This document shows, in pieces, positions 57,228-64,000 of a stretch of DNA of 64,000 bases; positions within the stretch are counted from its first letter, which is position 1, and each line of letters begins with the position of its first letter. The DNA comes from Glycomyces lechevalierae (GTDB taxonomy: Bacteria > Actinomycetota > Actinomycetes > Mycobacteriales > Micromonosporaceae). Under the pieces are notes generated by a model. The model saw only the letters and a list, made by a program, of their open reading frames with translations. It ran no database searches and was not told the DNA's origin. The stretch is taken from the NCBI RefSeq assembly GCF_027622945.1, contig NZ_JAPZVQ010000003.1, positions 240,451 to 304,450 on the forward strand. The letters run 5' to 3'. The position numbers were made by a program, and so were the translations under genes.

Positions 57228-58313
57228 ATGACTACCGCTGCCGACAACCGCCTGCAATCGCTGCTCGCCGAGTACAAGGACCTTGAAGTCCAGATGGGCG
57301 ACCCGGCGCTGCACGCCGACCAGGCGCAGGCCCGGCGCGTCGGCCGGCGGTACGCCGAGCTCTCGCCGATCGCGAAGACCGCCGAGGACATCGCGCAGGC
57401 CCAGGAAGACCTCGAGACCGCCGAGGAGCTGGCGAAGGAGGACGCGGACTTCGCGGAGGAGGCCGAGAACCTGCGCAAGCGCATCCCGGTCCTGGAGGAG
57501 AAGCTGGCCGAGCTGCTGGTCCCGCGCGACCTGGACGACTCGAAGGACGTGATCATCGAGATCAAGGCCGGCGCGGGCGGCGAGGAGTCCGGCCTGTTCG
57601 CCGGGGACCTCATGCGCATGTACCTGCGCTTCTTCGAGCGGATGGGCTGGACCGTCGAGACCCTGGAGATGGTGCCGACCGACCTCGGCGGCGTCAAGGA
57701 CTCCTCGATCGCCGTCCGCACCAAGGGCACGCCCGAGGGCGGGAACGGCGTGTGGTCGCGCATGAAGTTCGAGGGCGGCGTGCACCGCGTGCAGCGCGTG
57801 CCCGTGACCGAGTCGCAGGGCCGCGTGCACACCTCCGCCGCCGCGGTCGTCGTCATGCCCGAGGCCGAAGAGGTCGACTTCGAGCTGAACATGAACGACG
57901 TGCGCGTGGACGTCTACCGCTCCTCGGGCCCCGGCGGCCAGTCGGTCAACACCACCGACTCCGCCGTGCGCCTCACGCACGTGCCCACGGGCGTGGTCGT
58001 GACCAGCCAGAACGAGAAGAGCCAGCTCCAGAACAAGGAAGCCGCGATCAAGGTGCTCCGCGCCCGCCTGCTCGCCAAGCAGCAGGAGGAGGCCGCCGCG
58101 GCGGCCGGGGCCGCCCGGCTCCTGCAGGTCCGCACCGCCGACCGCTCCGAGCGCATCCGCACCTACAACTTCCCGCAGAACCGGCTCACCGACCACCGGA
58201 TCGGGTTCACCGCGTACAACCTCGACCAGGTCATGGACGGCGCGCTGGACGAGGTCCTGGACGCCCTCGCCGCCGCCGACCGCGCCGAGCGCATGGCCCG
58301 CGGCTCTGAATGA
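57228..58313 (+). CDS. prfA: peptide chain release factor 1
   Basis: RF1 (361 aa) ends translation at UAA and UAG. The codon-reading PVT motif appears in [16 protein letters not shown], which identifies RF1 rather than RF2. The catalytic GGQ motif is in [21 protein letters not shown]. The C-terminus [19 protein letters not shown] is typical. ATG 57228 has AAAGGAA 6 nt upstream; longer frames run into the terminator. The stop overlaps prmC by four bases (ATGA), coupling the factor to its methyltransferase. Confidence 0.98.
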   Translation: MTTAADNRLQSLLAEYKDLEVQMGDPALHADQAQARRVGRRYAELSPIAKTAEDIAQAQEDLETAEELAKEDADFAEEAENLRKRIPVLEEKLAELLVPRDLDDSKDVIIEIKAGAGGEESGLFAGDLMRMYLRFFERMGWTVETLEMVPTDLGGVKDSSIAVRTKGTPEGGNGVWSRMKFEGGVHRVQRVPVTESQGRVHTSAAAVVVMPEAEEVDFELNMNDVRVDVYRSSGPGGQSVNTTDSAVRLTHVPTGVVVTSQNEKSQLQNKEAAIKVLRARLLAKQQEEAAAAAGAARLLQVRTADRSERIRTYNFPQNRLTDHRIGFTAYNLDQVMDGALDEVLDALAAADRAERMARGSE

Positions 58314-59143
58314 CCTGGTCACAGGCCATCGCCGCGGCGGCGAAGCGGCTCGAGGCGGCCGGCGTCCATTCCCCGCGGAATGACGCCGAGCTGCTGGCCG
58401 CCCACGTCTCCGGGCTCAAGCGGGTGCAGTTGCTCATCGCCGACGCGCCCGCCGCCGCGCAGCTCGCGGTCTTCGACGCGCTCGTCGCGCGTCGCGCCAC
58501 CCGCGAGCCGCTGCAGCACCTGACCGGTTCGGCCGCGTTCCGCTACGGCGAACTCGCCGTCGGCCCCGGAGTGTTCGTGCCCCGGCCCGAGACCGAACTG
58601 CTCGTGGACTGGGCGCTGACGCGACTTCCCAAGGGCGGCACAGTGATCGACGCGTGCTCCGGATCGGGCGCGGTCGCGTACGCCATCGCGACCGAGCGGC
58701 CCGACGCGACCGTGTGGGCCGTCGAGATCGACCCCGACGCCTTCGAATGGCTCGAATCGAACCTCGACGGCACCGGCGCGACCCCGGTCCTGGCCGACGC
58801 GACCGCCGCCTCGACCCTGAACGAACTCGACGGCACCGTCGACCTCGTGACCGCGAACCCGCCGTACGTGCCGTTCGAGATCGAGGTCGCCCCCGAAGTC
58901 GAGTTCGACCCGTCCGGCGCGGTCTACGCCGCCGAAGCCGGCCTCGCGGTGATCCAGCCGCTGGCCGTGCGCGCCGCCCGCTGGCTCAAGCCCGGCGGCT
59001 GGTTCGGGTTCGAGCACGACGACACCCACGGCGCGGTCGCGCCCGAGATCCTGGGTGTCACCGGATTCACCGAGACCGAGGACCACGACGACCTGGCGGG
59101 CCGCCCGAGGTTCGCGACCGGAAGGCTAGGCTTGTCGCCGTGA
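58310..59143 (+). CDS. prmC: release factor glutamine methyltransferase PrmC
   Basis: PrmC (277 aa) methylates the Gln of the GGQ motif of RF1/RF2 with SAM. The N-terminal helical domain (about 1-75) has [15 protein letters not shown]. The Rossmann methyltransferase domain has [16 protein letters not shown] (PRPETE, RF1 contact), [16 protein letters not shown] (SAM motif I) and the catalytic NPPY in [18 protein letters not shown]. It overlaps prfA (ATGA) and tsaC (GTGA), so translation is coupled in the order prfA-prmC-tsaC. Confidence 0.97.
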   Translation: MTWSQAIAAAAKRLEAAGVHSPRNDAELLAAHVSGLKRVQLLIADAPAAAQLAVFDALVARRATREPLQHLTGSAAFRYGELAVGPGVFVPRPETELLVDWALTRLPKGGTVIDACSGSGAVAYAIATERPDATVWAVEIDPDAFEWLESNLDGTGATPVLADATAASTLNELDGTVDLVTANPPYVPFEIEVAPEVEFDPSGAVYAAEAGLAVIQPLAVRAARWLKPGGWFGFEHDDTHGAVAPEILGVTGFTETEDHDDLAGRPRFATGRLGLSP

Positions 59144-59892
59144 GGCTGTTCAATTGCAGGAAGATCAAGGACCGCGCGACCGGGCTGAAGTCGGCCGCCA
59201 GGGCCGTGACCGGCGGTCGGCTCGTCGTCATCCCCACCGACACCGTGTACGGCATCGGTTGCGACGCGTTCAATCCCACGGCCGTCAAGGCCCTGCTCGC
59301 CGCGAAGGGACGCGGGCGCGACATGGCGCCGCCGGTCCTCATCGGCTCGAAGCGGGCGCTCGACGGCATCGCCTCGGACATCCCCGACTCCGCCAAGGAG
59401 CTCATCGAGGCGTTCTGGCCCGGGCCGCTCACCATCGTGGTGCCCTACACCCCGTCCCTGACTTGGGACCTCGGTGACACCGACGGCACCGTCGCGGTGC
59501 GCATGCCGCTGCACCCGCTCGCGCTCGAACTGCTCAAGGAGACCGGCCCGATGGCCGTCTCCTCGGCGAACAAGACCGGGCAGCCCCCGGCCGAGACCGC
59601 CACGGACGCGAAGGCGCAGCTCGGTTCCGACGTCTCCGTGTACCTGGAGGCCGGCCCGAGCGAGGACAACCAGCCGTCGACCATCATCGACTGCGTCGCG
59701 CACCCGCCGCAGATCCTGCGCCTGGGCGCGCTGAGCCTCGAGCAGATCCGCAAGATCGTGCCCGACACGCTCGACCGCGACGGCTACGGCCCCGGCCAGG
59801 GTCCCGAGGACGACGAGCCGGAGGCGGACGAGGCCGAGGCGGTCGAAGCGGAAGCCGACGAGACCGCCGAGCCGAAGGCCGACCAGGCGTGA
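59140..59892 (+). CDS. tsaC: threonylcarbamoyl-AMP synthase (Sua5/YciO/YrdC)
   Basis: TsaC (250 aa) makes the TC-AMP intermediate for t6A37 of ANN-decoding tRNAs from threonine, bicarbonate and ATP. The YrdC fold starts RLVVIPTDTVYGIGCDAFN and has LLAAKGRGRDMAPPVLIGS, AFWPGPLTIVV, GTVAVRMPLHPLALELL and GPMAVSSANKTGQPP. An acidic Glu/Asp/Ala-rich tail of about 35 residues (DDEPEADEAEAVEA) replaces the Sua5 C-terminal domain. GTG 59140 overlaps the prmC stop. The order is standard for the phylum. Confidence 0.95.
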   Translation: MRLFNCRKIKDRATGLKSAARAVTGGRLVVIPTDTVYGIGCDAFNPTAVKALLAAKGRGRDMAPPVLIGSKRALDGIASDIPDSAKELIEAFWPGPLTIVVPYTPSLTWDLGDTDGTVAVRMPLHPLALELLKETGPMAVSSANKTGQPPAETATDAKAQLGSDVSVYLEAGPSEDNQPSTIIDCVAHPPQILRLGALSLEQIRKIVPDTLDRDGYGPGQGPEDDEPEADEAEAVEAEADETAEPKADQA

Positions 59893-60437
59893 CCTCGCCC
59901 TTCACCGTCCTGCATGTGTGCACCGGCAACATCTGCCGGTCGCCCATGTCCGAGCGCATCCTCGCCGGGCTCACCGGCGAGGACGTGTACAACCACGGCG
60001 CGGGCATCTCGGCCTACCACGAGGGCGAGAACATGCAGAACAACGCGATGACCGAGCTCGAGTCGCGCGGGTACGACCCCGACGGCCACCGGGCCCGGCA
60101 CCTCCTGCGCGAACACGTCGAGGCCTCGGACCTCATCCTCGTCGCCACGATCGGGCACCTGGACTACATCGCCGAGCGCTTCCCCGAAGCGGTCGCGAAG
60201 ACGTTCCTCGTCCGCTCGTTCGGGCCGATGGCCGCCGACCTCGCCGACTCGCTGCCCGACGGTGACACGGCCGTGCGCGGCAAGGCGCTCGTCGACGCGG
60301 CCGACGCGCGCCGCGGTGGCTACGACGAGCTCGACCTCGCCGACCCGTGGGGGATGAGCCAGACCGTCTACGCCAAGATCGCCGACCAGCTCGAGACCGC
60401 GCTGAAGCCCGTCGCGTCCGCATTGGAACCGCGCTGA
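59889..60437 (+). CDS. low molecular weight protein tyrosine phosphatase
   Basis: The 182-aa enzyme has the catalytic P-loop VCTGNICRSPMSERIL (C-x5-R, Cys at about 11) near the N-terminus and the general-acid loop LADPWGMS near residue 148, the DPW replacing the usual DPY. Other blocks are GAGISAYHEGENMQNNAM and HVEASDLILVATIGHLDYI. Proteins of this type dephosphorylate tyrosine kinases and polysaccharide-export regulators, or act in arsenate resistance. The DPW form and this conserved position (after tsaC) occur across actinobacteria. GTG 59889 overlaps tsaC (GTGA). Confidence 0.92.
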   Translation: MTSPFTVLHVCTGNICRSPMSERILAGLTGEDVYNHGAGISAYHEGENMQNNAMTELESRGYDPDGHRARHLLREHVEASDLILVATIGHLDYIAERFPEAVAKTFLVRSFGPMAADLADSLPDGDTAVRGKALVDAADARRGGYDELDLADPWGMSQTVYAKIADQLETALKPVASALEPR

Positions 60438-60838
60438 TGCACAAGGTCAAAGGGTTCTTGAAGCCGTGCTTCATCGCCGCCGCGTTCGCGGCATCGATCG
60501 CTGCGGTCATCGGCGGGATCACAGCCGGCGGGACCGGCGCGTGGGCCGCTCCTGCCGGAGTAGCCTTGGCGGCCTTGGGGTTCGCGGGATCTGCGGCGGC
60601 CGTCGCATTCGCGGAGACCTTTGACCTGCGTCTCACTCTTCCTATGGCGTTGATCACTTATTCGGTCAAACTCGCCCTTGTCATGACGATCCTCTCCATC
60701 GTCAAAACCGCTCTGCCCGACGCGCTGCTGCCGTTCGCCTACGGCGTCGTCGGCGGCGCCGTCGTGTGGCTCGCGACGCAGGTCGTCTGGGCCTACAGGG
60801 CCAAAATCCCCTATATCGAGCTGGATTCGCGTTCTTGA
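60437..60838 (+). CDS. small membrane protein, AtpI-like (ATP synthase I family candidate)
   Basis: The 133-aa protein has four predicted helices (starting near residues 9, 36, 62 and 93), a basic N-terminus (MHKVKGFLKP) and a short polar C-terminus. Position, size and topology match the AtpI-type protein that precedes atpB in actinobacteria, thought to help assemble the F1Fo complex or c-ring. Sequence motifs by eye are weak, so the call leans on context. ATG 60437 overlaps the phosphatase stop by one base (TGATG). Confidence 0.75.
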   Translation: MHKVKGFLKPCFIAAAFAASIAAVIGGITAGGTGAWAAPAGVALAALGFAGSAAAVAFAETFDLRLTLPMALITYSVKLALVMTILSIVKTALPDALLPFAYGVVGGAVVWLATQVVWAYRAKIPYIELDSRS

Positions 60839-60948
60839 CGAATTCTTGACGCCCCACGCGACACGCGGTGTTTCCTAGAGGTTGACAACACTGCACTGAT
60901 GGCGCTCATCTCAGCGAACCCGCTGGGCAGTTCCTGTGTAGTAGCTGT

Positions 60949-60954
60949 TAGAGT
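60949..60954 (+). promoter_or_regulatory. atp operon -10 element (extended TGn)
   Basis: TAGAGT is preceded by TGT, an extended -10 (TGTTAGAGT), and lies 10 bases before the ATG of the AtpZ-like gene. A perfect TTGACA at 60882-60887 is too far to serve it directly and may drive a longer transcript. Confidence 0.55.
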
Positions 60955-60964
60955 TCAGCTCGAC

Positions 60965-61183
60965 ATGGCCGACATGGAACCCCCCGATCGCAAGCCCCAG
61001 CCGGACGGTTCGGACATGGGCTGGCGCGCGCTGGGATATCTGCTATCCGGGCTCATCTTCTGGGGTGGTCTCGGATACCTGGTCGACCTTTGGCTCGGAC
61101 TGCCCAAAGTCGGGCTCCTGGTAGGGATGCTTGTCGGTGCTGCAGCAGGAATCTACCTGCTGATCAAGCAGATGTCGCCGTAA
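60965..61183 (+). CDS. AtpZ/AtpI family protein
   Basis: This 72-aa protein has two membrane helices (ALGYLLSGLIFWGGLGYLVDLWL and VGLLVGMLVGAAAGIYLLI), with the family motif GYLVDLWLGLPKVGLLVG, in the AtpZ/AtpI group that sits before atpB. Members have been linked to ion (Mg/Ca) uptake or to Fo assembly. ATG 60965 is the first after the -10 element; a longer frame from 60899 would start upstream of the promoter. atpB follows after about 30 bases. Confidence 0.85.
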   Translation: MADMEPPDRKPQPDGSDMGWRALGYLLSGLIFWGGLGYLVDLWLGLPKVGLLVGMLVGAAAGIYLLIKQMSP

Positions 61184-61216
61184 CTTGACCGACACTGACT
61201 GAGAGGCGTGACTCGC

Positions 61217-62029
61217 GTGACCGACTCAGCCACCGTGCTGGCCGAAGGGGAATCCCACTTTCCGCCCGGCCTTCACAACTTTGACTTCCGTGACTGGTTC
61301 ACCGGGCTCAGCGACACTGCCCTCGCCCACATGTTCACCACCATCACCTTCGGGGTGTGGGCCTCTGTAGCGGTCTTGATCGTCTTCTTCCTGTGGGCGT
61401 ACCGCAAGCCCCAGATCGTGCCGACCAAGAAGCAGTGGATCGCCGAATCCGCCTACGGGTTCATCCGCAACACCGTCGCCATCGACCAGATGGGCAAGAA
61501 GGAGGGCGTGCGCTTCGCCCCCTACCTCGCGACGCTGTTCCTGTTCATCCTGGTCATGAACTTCTGGGCCATCGTGCCCGGCATCCAGATCTCCCCGAAC
61601 TCGCACATCGCGTTCCCGCTGATGCTCGGCGTGCTCTCGTGGGTCGTCTACATGTTCGTGGGCTTCAAGAAGCACGGCTTCATCGGCTTCCTGAAGATGA
61701 CCTGCGTGCCCCCGGGGGCGCCCTGGTTCATCTACCCGCTGCTGATCCCGATCGAGTTCCTGCAGAACATCATCCTGCGACCGATCACCCTCGCCCTGCG
61801 GCTCTTCGCGAACATGTTCGCCGGCCACCTCATCCTGCTGGTGTTCATCCTCGGCGGCTTCGAGATGCTCAACGCGGGCAACATCTTCGTCCAGGGCCTG
61901 TCGGTCTTCTCGTTCGCCATGGGCATCGCGATGACCTTCTTCGAGCTCATCGTCATCCTGCTGCAGGCGTACGTGTTCACCCTGCTGACGGGCATGTACA
62001 TCCAGGGGTCCCTCGCGGACGAGCACTAG
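61217..62029 (+). CDS. atpB: F0F1 ATP synthase subunit a
   Basis: Subunit a (270 aa from GTG 61217) forms the two proton half-channels in the membrane. Five to six helices are seen. The essential Arg is in LRPITLALRLFANMFAGHLILL, and the last helix pair ends with FELIVILLQAYVFTLLTGMYI. A GTG at 61208 would add three residues but sits one base after GAGAGG; the GTG at 61217 has 10 nt spacing, so I prefer it. It is in the standard order atpB-E-F-H-A. Confidence 0.95.
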   Translation: MTDSATVLAEGESHFPPGLHNFDFRDWFTGLSDTALAHMFTTITFGVWASVAVLIVFFLWAYRKPQIVPTKKQWIAESAYGFIRNTVAIDQMGKKEGVRFAPYLATLFLFILVMNFWAIVPGIQISPNSHIAFPLMLGVLSWVVYMFVGFKKHGFIGFLKMTCVPPGAPWFIYPLLIPIEFLQNIILRPITLALRLFANMFAGHLILLVFILGGFEMLNAGNIFVQGLSVFSFAMGIAMTFFELIVILLQAYVFTLLTGMYIQGSLADEH

Positions 62030-62129
62030 CGCTCCCCGAGCTTCCACCCCTCAACCACACAGTTTTCGCAATTGAAGAACAACGTGCGCGTGACGGACAC
62101 GCCACGCTGACACCTAGGAGAAAAACGCC

Positions 62130-62336
62130 ATGGAAGGCAGCCTCAACGTCGTCGGTTACGGCCTCGCTGCGATCGGCCCCGGTATCGGTGTCGCCCTGAT
62201 CTTCGCCGCGTGGATCACCGCCACCGCTCGTCAGCCCGAGTCGGCCGGTATCACCCGCCCGATGCTGTTCATGGGCTTCGCCCTCGTCGAGGTGCTGGCC
62301 CTGTTCGGCCTGGTCCTCGCGTTCATCAACTCCTAA
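62130..62336 (+). CDS. atpE: F0F1 ATP synthase subunit c
   Basis: Subunit c (68 aa) is the rotor-ring hairpin. Helix 1 has LAAIGPGIGVALIFAAW and helix 2 LFMGFALVEVLALFGLVLAF, in which the Glu of ALVEVL is the proton-binding carboxylate. The loop TARQPESAG contains the RQPE turn that contacts gamma/epsilon. ATG 62130 has AGGAG upstream. A 100-bp gap follows atpB, with an AT-rich stretch at 62060-62080. Confidence 0.98.
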   Translation: MEGSLNVVGYGLAAIGPGIGVALIFAAWITATARQPESAGITRPMLFMGFALVEVLALFGLVLAFINS

Positions 62337-62357
62337 CCACCACCTTACGGAGCGAAC

Positions 62358-62900
62358 ATGATTCACGCCGCCGAAGGGGGCACGGCGATTCTCTTCCCGA
62401 TCTGGCAAGAGATTCTCGTCGGCGCCATCGCCTTCGGTCTGCTGTGCTTCGTGCTCATGAAGTTCGTCTTCCCCATGATGGAGAAGACCTTCGAGGCACG
62501 AGTGGACGCGATCGAAGGCGGCATCGAGCGGGCTGAGCGGGCTCAAGAAGAGGCCAATCAGACCCTCGAGGAATACCGTCGCAAGCTCGCCACCGCGCAG
62601 GAAGAGGCCGCCGCGATTCGCGACGAGGCTCGTGCCGACGCTGTGGCGGCCAAGGAGGAGATCCTCGTCTCCGCCCGCGAAGAGGCCAACCGCGTGATCG
62701 CGGCCGGCCACGCGCAGATCGAGGCCTCTCGCCAGCAGCTCGTCCGCGAGCTGCGCAGCGAGGTCGGCAACCTGGCCGTCGACCTGGCCGGGAAGATCAT
62801 CGGCCAGCGTCTCGCCGGCGACGCCGACACGACGGCGACTGTGGACCAGTTCCTGTCCCAGATCGCCGACGACACGGCCGAGACGAGCGGAGCGCGCTGA
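62358..62900 (+). CDS. atpF: F0F1 ATP synthase subunit b
   Basis: Subunit b (180 aa) is the peripheral stalk. It has one N-terminal helix (EILVGAIAFGLLCFVLMKFVF, about 18-38) and a long charged coiled coil (about 45-160) rich in Glu/Arg/Ala, with VGNLAVDLAGKIIGQRL near the C-terminus, which binds delta and F1. ATG 62358 follows ACGGAGCGAAC. Its stop overlaps atpH by one base (TGATG). Confidence 0.97.
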   Translation: MIHAAEGGTAILFPIWQEILVGAIAFGLLCFVLMKFVFPMMEKTFEARVDAIEGGIERAERAQEEANQTLEEYRRKLATAQEEAAAIRDEARADAVAAKEEILVSAREEANRVIAAGHAQIEASRQQLVRELRSEVGNLAVDLAGKIIGQRLAGDADTTATVDQFLSQIADDTAETSGAR

Positions 62901-63721
62901 TGTCGACGACTGGACGCGAAAGCATCGAGGCCGGCCGGGCCGTGCTGGAGGCCGCTGCCTCCGGCGCCTCGGCCGAGCAGCTCACCGAGTGCGGCGATCA
63001 GCTGCTGGGAGTGACGAGGTTCCTCGTCGACCAGCCTCGGCTGCGTCGCGCCCTGTCCGACCCCGCCCGCACGGCGGACGACCGGGAGGGCCTGGTCCGC
63101 GGGCTCATCGCGGGCCAAGTGGGCGAGACCGCCGCTGACGTGGTGGCCACGCTCGTGCGCGGCCGCTGGGGCAAGCCGTCCGAACTGGTCGACGGCACCG
63201 AGCAGCTCGCCGTCAAGGCGCTGCTGCTCGCCGCGGCCAAGGACGGCAGCCTGGCCAACGTTGAAGACGAGCTGTTCCGCTTCGGGCGGCTCGTCGACGG
63301 CGACGCCGAACTGGCCTCGGCCCTGGGCGCTTCGGGCACCGACCCGAAGGGCCGGGCCGAGCTCGTCGAGCGCCTGCTCGCGGGCAAGGCCGAGCCGGTG
63401 ACGGTGAAGCTGGCGTCCGCCTCGTGCTTCGGCATCGGCGGGCGCAGCTTTCACGCCTCGCTGGCCCACCTCGTCGAGGCCGCTGCCGCGGCCCGCGACG
63501 AGGCCGTGGCCTACGTGACCGTGGCACGCCCGCTCGACGAGGCCGGGGAGCGTCAGCTCGCCGCCAAGCTCACCCTGGTCTACGGGCGCCCTGTGGGGCT
63601 CAAGATCACGGTCGACCCCGCGATCGTCGGAGGCATCCGAGTGCAAGTCGGCTCGGAGCTGTGGGACGGTTCCGTCTCGCGCCGCCTCGACGAAGCCCGC
63701 CAATCCTTGGCCGGACGTTGA
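62900..63721 (+). CDS. atpH: F0F1 ATP synthase subunit delta
   Basis: Delta (273 aa) joins F1 to the stator stalk. The N-terminal helical domain has [33 protein letters not shown]. The C-terminal part has the family end [51 protein letters not shown], the conserved PSORT-like OSCP signature. It is about 95 residues longer than the E. coli delta (177 aa), as is usual in actinobacteria. It overlaps atpF (TGATG). Confidence 0.97.
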   Translation: MSTTGRESIEAGRAVLEAAASGASAEQLTECGDQLLGVTRFLVDQPRLRRALSDPARTADDREGLVRGLIAGQVGETAADVVATLVRGRWGKPSELVDGTEQLAVKALLLAAAKDGSLANVEDELFRFGRLVDGDAELASALGASGTDPKGRAELVERLLAGKAEPVTVKLASASCFGIGGRSFHASLAHLVEAAAAARDEAVAYVTVARPLDEAGERQLAAKLTLVYGRPVGLKITVDPAIVGGIRVQVGSELWDGSVSRRLDEARQSLAGR

Positions 63722-63755
63722 TCCAGCCGGTAATGACAGAAAGGTAAACGTTCAG

Positions 63756-64000
63756 ATGGCTGAATTGACCATCTCCTCTGACGAGATCCGTAGCGCGCTC
63801 GACGCCTACGTCTCGTCTTACCGGCCGGAGATCACCCGCGAAGAGGTCGGTACCGTCACCTCCGCCGGCGACGGCATCGCCGTCGTCGAGGGCCTGCCCT
63901 CCGTCATGGCCAACGAGCTCCTGGAGTTCGAGGGCGGCGTGATGGGCCTGGCCCTGAACCTCGACGTCCGCGAGATCGGCGCCGTCCTCCTGGGCGACCC
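63756..64000 (+). CDS. atpA: F0F1 ATP synthase subunit alpha (5' part, cut by the window end)
   Basis: The reading frame opens at ATG 63756, with GAAAGG about 14 nt upstream (a longer spacing than usual), and runs off the window edge after 81 codons. It encodes [21 protein letters not shown] and [33 protein letters not shown], then [20 protein letters not shown]. This is the N-terminal beta-barrel crown of subunit alpha; the nucleotide-binding domain lies outside the window. It continues the atpBEFHA order. Confidence 0.97.
   Translation, partial: MAELTISSDEIRSALDAYVSSYRPEITREEVGTVTSAGDGIAVVEGLPSVMANELLEFEGGVMGLALNLDVREIGAVLLGD

Overview
The window is high-GC actinobacterial DNA. Evidence: GTG and TTG starts are common, coding is dense and GC-biased at third positions, and the gene orders are actinobacterial (rplM-rpsI-glmM; glmU-prs-rplY-pth; argS-lysA-hom-thrC-thrB-rho-rpmE-prfA-prmC-tsaC-atp). 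ESX/type VII secretion substrates, LacI- and ROK-regulated sugar loci and several leaderless-looking genes fit the same group. A member of Glycomycetaceae (Glycomyces/Stackebrandtia-like) is my inference; no marker gene in the window settles it.

Layout. 1-123: a C-only tract at the window edge, probably a contig end. 124-9693: a LacI-controlled sugar locus with a secreted GH43 and a secreted sialidase-fold (GH93-like) enzyme, both carrying lectin modules, an ABC importer and a cytosolic GH1-type glycosidase. Copies of the palindrome TACAACGTTGTA lie beside its promoters, so the regulon can be read from the sequence; arabinan or arabino-oligosaccharides are the likely substrate. 9764-16088: thiamine synthesis (TPP riboswitch, thiE-thiO-thiS-thiG-thiD, then thiC). 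16148-17512: glutamate decarboxylase. 17545-20310: rplM, rpsI, glmM with strong hairpins. 20322-22836: lemA, two tandem paralogous membrane proteins and tRNA-Gln(TTG). 22886-23309: a decayed YefM/YoeB toxin-antitoxin pair. 23372-27670: a ROK-regulated CUT2 sugar importer on the minus strand, similar in make-up to a frc (fructose) operon. 27773-31756: glmU, prs, rplY, pth. 31859-33361: polyprenyl-phosphate sugar-1-phosphate transferase.

33541-39816 is the accessory part: small ESX-type helical proteins, a lipoprotein, a 580-residue WXG-type Gly-rich protein, a YbaB/EbfC-like protein, an EspC-like T7SS target, a WxG protein with membrane helices, a probable polymorphic-toxin nuclease and an overlapping CPCC-family protein that is its likely immunity partner. 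No ESX core genes are in the window. The toxin/immunity stretch is visibly more AT-rich than its surroundings.

39952-43125: sulfate activation (cysQ, cysD, cysN). 43210-47716: an Rpn/PDDEXK-like protein, a YjbR-type protein, a Pro/Ser-rich membrane protein, DUF305 and two DUF3105 proteins. 47809-54168: argS, lysA, hom, thrC, thrB. 54181-60437: rho behind a leader of more than 500 nt, rpmE, prfA, prmC, tsaC and a low-molecular-weight protein tyrosine phosphatase. 60437-64000: the start of the ATP synthase operon (AtpI-like, atpZ-like, atpB, atpE, atpF, atpH, partial atpA).
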